Assembly (NCBI GenBank): GCA_020025875.1
Contig: JAHHRI010000020.1
Span: 1 to 21,995 of the forward strand
Length of the DNA: 21,995 nucleotides
Direction of reading: 5' to 3'
From: Alphaproteobacteria bacterium
GTDB lineage: Bacteria > Pseudomonadota > Alphaproteobacteria > RF32 > CAG-239
The number at the start of each line of letters is the position of its first letter. The stretch's first letter is position 1. Under the pieces are notes generated by a model, which was not told the DNA's origin, searched no databases, and saw only the letters and a list, made by a program, of their open reading frames with translations. Positions 1 through 7,525 of the stretch are shown in pieces. The position numbers and the translations under genes were made by a program.

Positions 1-71
1 GTTAATAATTGTGTGTTATCATCAGTTTCAAATTTGATTATTAAACCTCGTTTTTTTAAGGATATTGGGAG

Positions 72-386
72 ATGCCAAATACGAAGAATTCACAGCAGGC
101 CGGACGTTATGATATGCTGCAGAATGCTGCCGGGGAAATACTCATAATTATTGAATACCGAGAGGGCGGTCCCGAAAATCCGCGTTTGGTTTATGACGGG
201 GGTACGCAAGCGTTGCTTTATCGCAGCCGCGAAAGTGCTTTTATGCTGAATTCTATTGCTGCCGAGGCGCGGATGCCGTTGAAATCGGTCAGCGAGGTGC
301 TGATGGTGGAAATTGAAAATGATGATGTGGCTCGTGAATATAAAGTGCCGGTACGAGTGGTCAAAAATTTGCAGGCCTTGGCCTGA
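72..386 (+). CDS. Hypothetical protein, 104 aa
   Basis: I do not recognise this small soluble protein. It has no signal peptide or membrane segment. Residues 20-30 form a hydrophobic beta-like run (GEILIIIEYRE), followed by a second strand-like stretch (RLVYDGG), a helix with alternating charges near residues 50-70, and a valine-rich C-terminus. The ATG at 72 is preceded by AAGGA at 58-62 with 9-base spacing, which supports this start. The gene is followed 23 bases later by a good intrinsic terminator, so it is transcriptionally separate from the complex I genes downstream. It is not NuoK, the subunit usually found just before NuoL, because it lacks any transmembrane helix. Coding is likely; function is unknown. 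Confidence 0.72.
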   Translation: MPNTKNSQQAGRYDMLQNAAGEILIIIEYREGGPENPRLVYDGGTQALLYRSRESAFMLNSIAAEARMPLKSVSEVLMVEIENDDVAREYKVPVRVVKNLQALA

Positions 387-409
387 TAATAAAACTTTTT
401 CAGGTGATG

Positions 410-442
410 ATAAGGGCTTTAAAAGCCCTTATTTCTTGTTTT
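410..442 (+). terminator. Intrinsic terminator after the 104-aa gene
   Basis: A 9-bp perfect stem (ATAAGGGCT / AGCCCTTAT) with a 5-base loop at 410-432 is followed by a T-rich tail to about 442. It lies only 13 bases before the first possible nuoL start, so nuoL must either depend on read-through or on a promoter inside or just after this hairpin. Confidence 0.8.
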
Positions 443-455
443 AATGCAGTAATAT

Positions 456-2129
456 TTGTTGAAGCGGAAAATTTTGATGCTGGTTGAATTGCTCATTTTA
501 ATTTTAGGCGCGGGACTGGTTTCCGAGTTGGTTCCCCAAAACAGGATGCCGGTGTTGTGGTCGCTGTTTTCGGCGACGGCGGTTTTTTATTTTGTGTATC
601 GCTTGTCATTGTTAGGCGTTGCACCCGATTTGTACCTGAATTATCCATGGCTCAAAACCCCCAATCTGGCGGTTAATCTCGAATTGGTCGTTAATGCTCA
701 CAATATTTATCTGATATTTGCCTTGTCAATACTGGCGGGGCTGGTTCTTTTGCAAAATACATTCGGTGCCGAAAATGCCAAAAATTCTCTAAACGGCTTG
801 GTTCTTCTCAATTTGCTGTCGTCACTGATGCTGGTTTTTGCAGGCAACTACATCCAAATGTTGGTTGCCGTCGGGGTGTGCGATGTGCTGGTTTTTAGCG
901 CCGTCAATAATATCGAAGCCAAGAAAAAATATATTTATGCAAATTTTCTGGCAGATATCGGGTTGGTGAGTATTTTTGCCGTTATTCTCGGACAAGGCGG
1001 CGGCTTGGGGCTGGAAAAACTCTCTGATTATGCCCGATTCGGTCATCATAAAGATTTTGTTGCGATTCTGCTGCTGGTTTGCATTTTTGCCAAAACCGGA
1101 TTGTTTATGTTTCAAGGCACATATACCGAAATGCGCCTTCTTGGGTTTAACCGCTTAAACTATGTTTTATATACGGCAACGCCGCTGACCGGTTATCTGC
1201 TTCTTTTAAAAACAGAATCTTTGTTGCAGATATCTTCTTTTTCTTATCCCATGCTCAAAATTTTTGCTCTTTCTTCCGTGCTGTGGGGGGCGTGGGGCGC
1301 GCTGGCGATTGACAATCTCAAGCAAAAAGCAGTTTATTTTGCTCTCATGTTTTGGGGGCTGGTATATGCTTTTGCCGCTTTTGGCAATCGGCTGGGCAGT
1401 CTGGAATTTGCCGCGCTTCTGACGGCGGCTTTTTTGTTCGGACAGGTTTTGATGTTGATCTGTATGGCGGCATCTAATGAAACTCAGGTGTCGGAAACGG
1501 GAGGCTTCTTGAAGGCTCTCAAATGGACCTTATTGCTAACCCTTTTGGTGCTGGCAGCCTTTTTTTCGGTGTTGTTAAAAGTCAGAGAAAATTGTTCGTG
1601 GCTGGCATGGGGCTATGTGCTTTTGTTTATGCTAACGAGCGCGCATATCTTGTCGCAGATTTTGTTGGGAGAGAGTCGCGCCGACGAGCGGGTGCAAGCG
1701 ATGTTAAAAAATCCCTCGCTGCCGTCTTGGCTGCCGGTGGCTGCCGCAGCCGTTGTCTTGTGCCGCTATTTTCATCTTTCTTTGTTGTCGACGATCTTGC
1801 TTCTTGGCGCATGGATCGGGCTTTTTTTCCTGCGTCCCTTGCGTCGGTTGGATGGCTTATATAACAATGATACCCTGCAAGAGGCCGATTATGTGGGAAC
1901 GGCTTACGAACTGTTGATTATCACGCCGGTTAAGGTGATCGGGCGGTTGTTGTGGCTGACGGTCGATTTTGTGTTTATTGAAAGAACCATCATCAGCTCG
2001 GTGCAAAATGCGTTGGGTTTTATGATTTTTCTTTTTCGCCGGATTCATTCGGGCACGCTCACCGGCGCGCTGTTGTTCACATTGCTCGGTTTTGCCGTTA
2101 TCGGCATAATTTGGTTGTACGGAGGCTGA
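456..2129 (+). CDS. nuoL: Divergent NADH-quinone oxidoreductase subunit L (NuoL-like)
   Basis: This is a 557-aa polytopic membrane protein with about 14-16 hydrophobic helices, somewhat shorter than the usual NuoL of about 600 aa. It belongs to the proton-translocating membrane arm of complex I. Family evidence: position directly before NuoM and NuoN; an AKTG..MFQ segment (213-220) aligning with the GKSAQLPLQ helix; the FFS segment at 369-371; and a C-terminal lateral-helix region (about 478-530, YELLIITPVK...FVFIER) followed by a last membrane helix. Odd: by eye alignment to E. coli NuoL, Lys229 is kept (K213), but Glu144 falls at C142/D143, Lys342 at F328 and Lys399 at V372. The conserved W-L-P-D-A-M and HAATMVTAG stretches are also lost. 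The start is uncertain: TTG at 456 (or 459) keeps the positive MLKRK head before helix 1, but no Shine-Dalgarno is visible; ATG 477 is the alternative. The SD of nuoM lies in its last codons. Confidence 0.85.
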   Translation: MLKRKILMLVELLILILGAGLVSELVPQNRMPVLWSLFSATAVFYFVYRLSLLGVAPDLYLNYPWLKTPNLAVNLELVVNAHNIYLIFALSILAGLVLLQNTFGAENAKNSLNGLVLLNLLSSLMLVFAGNYIQMLVAVGVCDVLVFSAVNNIEAKKKYIYANFLADIGLVSIFAVILGQGGGLGLEKLSDYARFGHHKDFVAILLLVCIFAKTGLFMFQGTYTEMRLLGFNRLNYVLYTATPLTGYLLLLKTESLLQISSFSYPMLKIFALSSVLWGAWGALAIDNLKQKAVYFALMFWGLVYAFAAFGNRLGSLEFAALLTAAFLFGQVLMLICMAASNETQVSETGGFLKALKWTLLLTLLVLAAFFSVLLKVRENCSWLAWGYVLLFMLTSAHILSQILLGESRADERVQAMLKNPSLPSWLPVAAAAVVLCRYFHLSLLSTILLLGAWIGLFFLRPLRRLDGLYNNDTLQEADYVGTAYELLIITPVKVIGRLLWLTVDFVFIERTIISSVQNALGFMIFLFRRIHSGTLTGALLFTLLGFAVIGIIWLYGG

Positions 2130-2133
2130 AAAA

Positions 2134-3576
2134 ATGGAAAATATGGGTTCGTTGGTTAACGCCATTGTTTTGGTGCCTCTGCTGGGAATGTTTTTTGCCG
2201 CCATTTCTCGCGAGGGAGAGCGCAATCGGGGCAGCAACGCCCTGAGTGTGGGCATTTTTACCGTGCTTTCCAATCTGGTGATTTTGTGGCGTACGGCTTT
2301 GCAGATGGATGTCGGCAAAGACGGCTGGAAAACGGTGAGCCGTTTCGCATGGCTGGAACATCCGAAAATTGAGCTGGTGTTTGGTATCGATGTTTTTTCC
2401 CTGATGCTGATTGCCGCGGTGCATCTGGCGGTTTTGCTGGGAATGGTGGGGGTGCGCCATAACACATACCGACAAAAGGCGTTGATTGTTTTTGCTCTGA
2501 TGTTTTTAAGTATGATCAGCGGCTATTTTCTGGCTTCCGACTTTTTCTCTTTTTATATCTTTTTTGAGTCGTTGTTGTTGCCGCTGTTTATGATGATTGG
2601 CATTTTCGGCGATGTCAGAAAACAACAGCTTTTGTACCGCTTTTTTCTGTATAATCTGCTCGGCGCGGTTTTTTTGTTTGTGGCGTTGGTGGTGCTGTAT
2701 AATCATGAAAATGTCAGTATTCTTGAGGTGAGTCGGATCGTTTTGTCCGGACAGGGCGAGGTGCTGGTTTGGGGATCTATCTTTATTGCCTTTCTGTCGC
2801 GCATTCCGGTATGGCCTTTTCATTATTGGATTTCTTCGGTCAATGTCAACATCTCCAACCCGTTGGTGTTTATTGTGGCCAACATTGTGCCGTTGAGCGG
2901 GGTTTATGGGCTGATCCGCTTTTTTCCGGTCAATGCGCCCGCCGCGCTGGATCCCTATTTGTTGGTTTTGGAAATTGTCAGTATCATTACCATGTTGATG
3001 ATTGCTTTTATTGGATTTACCAAGCGCGATATTCGGTATAAAATTTTTGCCTATATGACCGTTTACTACATTTTATATTTGTTGGGAGCCTTGCTGCCGA
3101 CGGACGCGCTTTTGATGAATATCGGCTTTTCCATGTTTTCTTACCTGATTATTGTGGCGGCATTGGAAGTGATGGTGGCGCATATAGACGGAGAGCGGCA
3201 GGAAAACGAAATCGGCAACTGCGGTATTTTGTGCAATATCCGCCGCACGTCGTGGGTGTTTTCTTTCCTGATATTGGCAGCCATCGGGATGCCGCTGTCA
3301 TCAATGTTCTTAAATAATATGGTCATTTTTGCCGGATTGCTCAAATATAATATCCAAATGGCCGTTTGCATTCTGCTGGCCGTGGTGCTTGCTTCCGTCA
3401 GCTTGTTGCAGCAGCTGTTTTATCTGAAATATCCGCCCGAAGCGGCAGCGGCGCATCGGGTTCCCGTCGGGGAATGTTGCGTGGAAGATATCTCGCTTAA
3501 GGTTTTTGCGGTGATGCTGTTGACGGCGGTGATATTGGTGTTATCGTTTGTTAACCCGTTGTGGTTTGTCGGTTAG
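2134..3576 (+). CDS. nuoM: Divergent NADH-quinone oxidoreductase subunit M (NuoM-like)
   Basis: This 480-aa membrane protein has 13-14 hydrophobic helices, close to normal NuoM length, and would sit in the complex I membrane arm. Family landmarks are clear: FFESLLLPLFMMIGIFG (143-159, the Glu144 helix) and PVWPFHYW (225-232, the antiporter TM7 signature), then VYGLIRF (257-263) and DIRYKIFAY (299-307). Odd: only the TM5 glutamate (E145) is retained. The TM7 lysine (E. coli Lys234) is R223, the TM8 lysine (Lys265) is L254, the TM12 glutamate (Glu407) is N395, and the LPDAH after PFH.W has become ISSVN. The ATG at 2134 has GGAGG at 2120-2124 inside the nuoL end, 4 bases after its stop, so translation is probably coupled. 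AGGAG for nuoN follows its stop. Confidence 0.9.
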   Translation: MENMGSLVNAIVLVPLLGMFFAAISREGERNRGSNALSVGIFTVLSNLVILWRTALQMDVGKDGWKTVSRFAWLEHPKIELVFGIDVFSLMLIAAVHLAVLLGMVGVRHNTYRQKALIVFALMFLSMISGYFLASDFFSFYIFFESLLLPLFMMIGIFGDVRKQQLLYRFFLYNLLGAVFLFVALVVLYNHENVSILEVSRIVLSGQGEVLVWGSIFIAFLSRIPVWPFHYWISSVNVNISNPLVFIVANIVPLSGVYGLIRFFPVNAPAALDPYLLVLEIVSIITMLMIAFIGFTKRDIRYKIFAYMTVYYILYLLGALLPTDALLMNIGFSMFSYLIIVAALEVMVAHIDGERQENEIGNCGILCNIRRTSWVFSFLILAAIGMPLSSMFLNNMVIFAGLLKYNIQMAVCILLAVVLASVSLLQQLFYLKYPPEAAAAHRVPVGECCVEDISLKVFAVMLLTAVILVLSFVNPLWFVG

Positions 3577-3585
3577 GAGAAAAAA

Positions 3586-5001
3586 ATGTTGGTCAATTAT
3601 GTTGCATTGCTGCCGGAAGCCGTGTTGACGGTCGGTATTTTGCTGATGATTCTTGTGCGCTTTCTGCGATCTGCCAATACCGCCAAAACTTTTCTGACCT
3701 TGGCCAAATGGACAATTTTGCCGACGGTGCTGCTGACGGCTGTCTTTTATGATCGGAATGTCGGCGCCTTTTGGGGCAATAACGATTATACGACATTGTT
3801 TAAAATTGTCATTTCTTTGTTTGTACTCAGTTGGGGCAGCCTTTCGCTCCGGCGTTTTCAAAACAAAGAAAATGACAGCTTTGCTTTTTTCCTTGTGTTG
3901 CTGCTTGAGTTGCTTTGCTTTTCGCTGATGCTTTCCGCCCGTTCGCTGGAGTTGCTGGCAGCGGCTGCCGTTTGTTGTCAGATGCTGAATTATCCGTTGC
4001 TGAAAACCGGAGCCGATGAAGAATGTTTGCCGTCTTTTCGTCGCTATCTGGCGGCAGCGGTTTTTTTCTCCCTGCTTTTGACGGCAGGGGTTCTGATGTT
4101 AAGATATTTTTCCGACGGAGAATATGAAAAACTCGGCAAATTTTTGGCAGAACAGACGGAAACCGTATGGCAGATCCGGCTGGCATTTGTGATGATTATG
4201 GTTTTTTTCCTGTTTGCTTTGGGGGTGGCGCCGTTTCATTTTTGGTTTGCCGATGTGGTTTCGGGGGCGGTTTTGCCGGTAGCCGGCTATCTGACGATTG
4301 TGCCGGTGTTGGCTTATTTTTCGGCTTTTGTCAACCTTATCGTTAATGTGTTGGCGCCGATATATGATTGGTTTGTGCCGGTTATGCTGGTGTTTGGCGT
4401 GCTTTCCGTTTTTATCGGTGCGGTAGGCGCCAACAGCGAGGATAATCTGCGCCGCACTTTTGCCTATGCCGGACTTTATTATGTCGGCGTGCTGTTGGTG
4501 GCGGCGGCGGATATGCACGGTCAGAGCCTGCTTGGCGCATTTATTTATCTGTTGGTTTATGTGCTGGCTTTTTTCGGCGTTTATACGGTTTTTGCCGGCT
4601 GCCGCAGCAAAGGAGAATATCTGCGTTGCTTGCAGGAAATTCGCGGTCTATCCACCCAACAGCCGTTTTTGGCGGCAGCTTTTCTGGTGCTTATGATTTC
4701 CTTGATCGGCACACCGCCGCTGCTTGGTTTTTTAGGCAAGCTTTCGGTCATCAACACATTGGTGGCAGGAGGCAGCTACGGTTTGATGGCGGTGGTGGCT
4801 TTTTCGATGCTGATTTTGGTATGCGCCTATCTTAAAATCATAACCGTGATCTATTTTGAACCGCGCAACATTAGCTTTGACAGGGTGGACAAAGGGGTGT
4901 ATACCTATATTGCAATCAATCTCCTGCTGATTGCCGTTACCGTCTTAAACCCGAAATATCTGATGCATGATGTGGAAATGATGCTGGCGGCGATTTTGTA
5001 A
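3586..5001 (+). CDS. nuoN: Divergent NADH-quinone oxidoreductase subunit N (NuoN-like)
   Basis: This 471-aa polytopic protein of normal NuoN length is the last antiporter-like subunit of complex I. It keeps VAPFHFWFADV (214-224, matching VPFHLWTPDV), SEDNLRRTFAYA (284-295) and GTPPLLGFLGK (375-385, the TM12 lysine K385 is kept). Odd: the central TM7 lysine (E. coli Lys217) is A211, the TM8 lysine (Lys247) is V241, the TM5-side lysine is R153, and there is no acidic residue between positions 123 and 143 where Glu133 should lie. The start ATG at 3586 has AGGAG 6 bases upstream (TTAGGAGAAAAAAATG). It follows nuoM by 9 bases and is followed 14 bases later by birA, as is usual in alphaproteobacteria. 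Confidence 0.9.
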   Translation: MLVNYVALLPEAVLTVGILLMILVRFLRSANTAKTFLTLAKWTILPTVLLTAVFYDRNVGAFWGNNDYTTLFKIVISLFVLSWGSLSLRRFQNKENDSFAFFLVLLLELLCFSLMLSARSLELLAAAAVCCQMLNYPLLKTGADEECLPSFRRYLAAAVFFSLLLTAGVLMLRYFSDGEYEKLGKFLAEQTETVWQIRLAFVMIMVFFLFALGVAPFHFWFADVVSGAVLPVAGYLTIVPVLAYFSAFVNLIVNVLAPIYDWFVPVMLVFGVLSVFIGAVGANSEDNLRRTFAYAGLYYVGVLLVAAADMHGQSLLGAFIYLLVYVLAFFGVYTVFAGCRSKGEYLRCLQEIRGLSTQQPFLAAAFLVLMISLIGTPPLLGFLGKLSVINTLVAGGSYGLMAVVAFSMLILVCAYLKIITVIYFEPRNISFDRVDKGVYTYIAINLLLIAVTVLNPKYLMHDVEMMLAAIL

Positions 5002-5015
5002 ACGGAAAAGCAAAA

Positions 5016-5738
5016 ATGTGGCGATATTTGGAATATGACGAATTGGTAAGCACCAATGACAAAGCATTGGAGCTCACGGTATCGGCAGGAGGGGAAAAAA
5101 TGGCGGTAACCGCGGTCAAACAGACGGGCGGACGCGGTCGCCGCGGGCGGCGTTGGGAGAGCTTGGAAGGAAACTTGTTTATGTCGTTGGCTCTGCCTTT
5201 TGCCGCGGACAAAAGCACGGCTTTGGTGCTGATCTCGTCGCTGGCGCTGCTGCAAAGCGTGAAAGAGCTTGACAATAACGCCGATGTCAAATTGAAATGG
5301 CCGAACGACGTCCTCTTAAATGAGCGTAAAATGTCGGGTATTTTGCTCGAAAAAGGTAGTTGCGGGTATATGGTCATCGGCATCGGTGTTAACCTGAAAG
5401 CCTCGCCGGCAGGAGAAATGATTTATCCGACGACAGATTTGGCAGCCGCGGGAATAAGAACCGAATGCCGTACGTTTAAGAGCATTTATATCCGTTGCTT
5501 CGACAGGTTAACGGAATTGTGGGAACAACAGGGGATGCCGACGCTGACGGAAGAATGGTTGCGTTATGCCAAAAATCTCGGCGAACCGATTGTGGCACGG
5601 CTTCCGAAAACAACCAAAAGTGGCATTTTTGCCGGTATAGACCAATCCGGTATGCTGATTTTGCAAACACCGTCGGGCACAGAAACAATCGGTGCCGGCG
5701 ACGTGTTTTTTGATGATGAAAGTAAGAGAAAAGAATGA
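5016..5738 (+). CDS. birA: Biotin--[acetyl-CoA-carboxylase] ligase (BirA/BPL, class I)
   Basis: This 240-aa enzyme activates biotin with ATP to biotinyl-AMP and attaches it to the lysine of biotin carboxyl carrier proteins in the cytoplasm. The catalytic domain is complete: the biotinyl-AMP loop GGRGRRGRRWES (38-49), KWPNDV (94-99), the catalytic lysine region RKMSGILLE (104-112) and GIGVN (122-126). A small C-terminal SH3-like domain spans about residues 185-235. There is no N-terminal helix-turn-helix, so it is the non-repressor form, as expected for alphaproteobacteria. It sits 14 bases after nuoN and overlaps the start of the ribonuclease J gene by 4 bases (ATGA), so the two are translationally coupled. 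Nothing in the sequence looks damaged. Confidence 0.95.
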   Translation: MWRYLEYDELVSTNDKALELTVSAGGEKMAVTAVKQTGGRGRRGRRWESLEGNLFMSLALPFAADKSTALVLISSLALLQSVKELDNNADVKLKWPNDVLLNERKMSGILLEKGSCGYMVIGIGVNLKASPAGEMIYPTTDLAAAGIRTECRTFKSIYIRCFDRLTELWEQQGMPTLTEEWLRYAKNLGEPIVARLPKTTKSGIFAGIDQSGMLILQTPSGTETIGAGDVFFDDESKRKE

Positions 5739-7480
5739 TTGATAAGATTGAAAAAGACGGGCTGTATTTTATTGCCTTGGGCGGTGCCGATGAAATAGGC
5801 ATGAATATGTACATATACGCCCACAACGGAAAGTTTATTATGGTTGATGCCGGATACGGCTTTTTGAACGACAATTATCCCGGTATGGACGTTTGTTTTG
5901 CCGATGCCGGATTTTTTGCCAATTATGCCGAAGATTTTGAAGGCATATTTATAACCCACGCCCACGAAGACCACTTCGGCGCCATAGCTCAGGTGTGGCC
6001 ATTGTTGAAATGTCCGGTCTATGCCAGTGAATTTGCGCTGGGCTTGATCAGAAACCGCCTGCGCGAATATAAATTGGAAGATATGGTTCCGCTTCATCCA
6101 GTGATCGGACGTCAGCAGGTGAAGTTGCAAAATTTTGCGGTTGAGTTTTTGCCGATTGTTCACTCGGTGCCGGAAACGGCGGCGCTTGTCATTAAAACCG
6201 CGGACAAAACGGTGGTGCACGCCACCGACTGGCGCTTTGATGACGGGGCGATTGATATTTTGCAAACGGATTATGCCGGTCTGCAAACTGCTGGTGACGG
6301 CGGTGTCGATATGTTTGTGTGCGATTCGACCAACATCGAAGTCAAAGAAAAGCTGCCGAGCGAATTTGAAGTGCGCGAATGCCTGATGAAGCTGGTGCCG
6401 ACATTGTCGAAAACGGTGGTGGCCACTTGTTTTGCCTCCAATCTGACACGGCTGGAAAGCCTGATGATGGCTGCCGACGCTGCCGGACGTACGCCGGTGC
6501 TGGTTGGTCGCAGCTTGTTGTACAACGTGAAAGTGGCAAAAGAAATCGGCTACTTCAAAAATATGCCGAAATGTTATGACATTAAAGAAGCGGAGGAAAT
6601 TCCCTCCGATAATGCGCTTTATATCTGCACCGGTTCTCAAGCCAACTATCGTTCGGCACTTACTTCTATTGTCAATAACCAGAGCAAATATGTCAAATTG
6701 GGACAAGGCGACACGGTTATTTTTTCTTCCAAGATCATACCGGGGAACGAGGAAAAAATCAGCGAAATGCAAGAAAAACTGATTGCTCAGGGCGTTAACG
6801 TGATTACCGATAAGGACACGTTGATCCACACTTCCGGTCATTGCAGCAAAGAAGAAATTCGGCGTATGTACGAGCTGTTGCGTCCGCGTTTGGTGCTGCC
6901 GGTTCACGGTGATAAAAAATTTATCCGCGAGCATAAGCGTTTTGCTGCCGAATGCGGCATCAAAGAAGTGATGAGTATGCAAAACGGCGATGTTTTGCTG
7001 TTAAAAGACGGTAAGGCCAAAATAGCGGGTAACGTCCCAACGGACGTGCTGGCGGTTGATCGTACCGAAATTGTTTCGCTTAATTCGGAAGTCGTTAAGC
7101 GCCGCAAACAGATTGCTTATAACGGCAGTGTCTTTATCAGCGTCATTTTTGGCGAAAAATGGGAGCTGATTGCGTTGCGCATTTCTTCCAAAGACATTCT
7201 TGAGCCGGATGCTTTTGCCGCTCTGCGCGACCGCATTGTGGTTGAGGTTTCGGAAGCCCTGCCGGAAGTGGCTGCCGGTTTGCATTATAAGGAGTCTGCC
7301 ATTTTGGACTACATTCGGGTGCAGGTACGGCGCAAAATTGAAAAAGCAACGGAAATGAAACCGGTTACGTTTATCCATTTTTATAAACTGCCGATTGAAG
7401 AAGATGAAATTGAGCAGGAAGACGATGTTGACGCCGGTCAGCCAATGATTATTTATCCATCGCCGGAAATTGAGAGCTAA
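5735..7480 (+). CDS. rnj: Ribonuclease J (metallo-beta-lactamase/beta-CASP family)
   Basis: This 581-aa protein is a 5'-3' exo- and endoribonuclease for RNA maturation and decay in the cytoplasm. The zinc ligands are visible: HAHEDH (75-80), His143 in VHSVPE, Asp165 in HATDWRFD, the beta-CASP motifs GRSL (257-260) and TGSQANYRSAL (298-308, the usual TGSQGE position), HTSGH (364-368) and PVHGD (388-392). A C-terminal domain follows (about 450-560). Length is close to the usual 550-560 aa, with a slightly longer acidic tail. The ATG overlaps the birA stop. It is the last gene of the nuoLMN-birA-rnj operon, and the adjacent kinase gene points toward it from the other strand. Ala for Gly in GxQGE-like positions is a mild deviation only. 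Confidence 0.95.
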   Translation: MIDKIEKDGLYFIALGGADEIGMNMYIYAHNGKFIMVDAGYGFLNDNYPGMDVCFADAGFFANYAEDFEGIFITHAHEDHFGAIAQVWPLLKCPVYASEFALGLIRNRLREYKLEDMVPLHPVIGRQQVKLQNFAVEFLPIVHSVPETAALVIKTADKTVVHATDWRFDDGAIDILQTDYAGLQTAGDGGVDMFVCDSTNIEVKEKLPSEFEVRECLMKLVPTLSKTVVATCFASNLTRLESLMMAADAAGRTPVLVGRSLLYNVKVAKEIGYFKNMPKCYDIKEAEEIPSDNALYICTGSQANYRSALTSIVNNQSKYVKLGQGDTVIFSSKIIPGNEEKISEMQEKLIAQGVNVITDKDTLIHTSGHCSKEEIRRMYELLRPRLVLPVHGDKKFIREHKRFAAECGIKEVMSMQNGDVLLLKDGKAKIAGNVPTDVLAVDRTEIVSLNSEVVKRRKQIAYNGSVFISVIFGEKWELIALRISSKDILEPDAFAALRDRIVVEVSEALPEVAAGLHYKESAILDYIRVQVRRKIEKATEMKPVTFIHFYKLPIEEDEIEQEDDVDAGQPMIIYPSPEIES

Positions 7481-7497
7481 AGGCGAGATGACGGGTG

Positions 7498-7517
7498 CGG
7501 CGGGAGTTTTCCCGTTG
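7498..7517. terminator. Possible weak convergent terminator
   Basis: An 8-bp stem with two G-T wobbles (CGGCGGGA / TCCCGTTG) and a 4-base loop lies in the 45 bases between the convergent rnj and kinase stops. It lacks a T tract on either strand, so termination here is only a suggestion from position. Confidence 0.3.
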
Positions 7518-7525
7518 TCGGCAGG

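Noticed and set aside
72..386. First small gene as NuoK
   Set aside because: It lacks transmembrane helices and the NuoK glutamates, and is separated from nuoL by a terminator.
5564..6982. Long minus-strand open frame opposite birA/rnj
   Set aside because: His/Phe/Arg-rich shadow of the well-supported rnj frame with no motif of its own.
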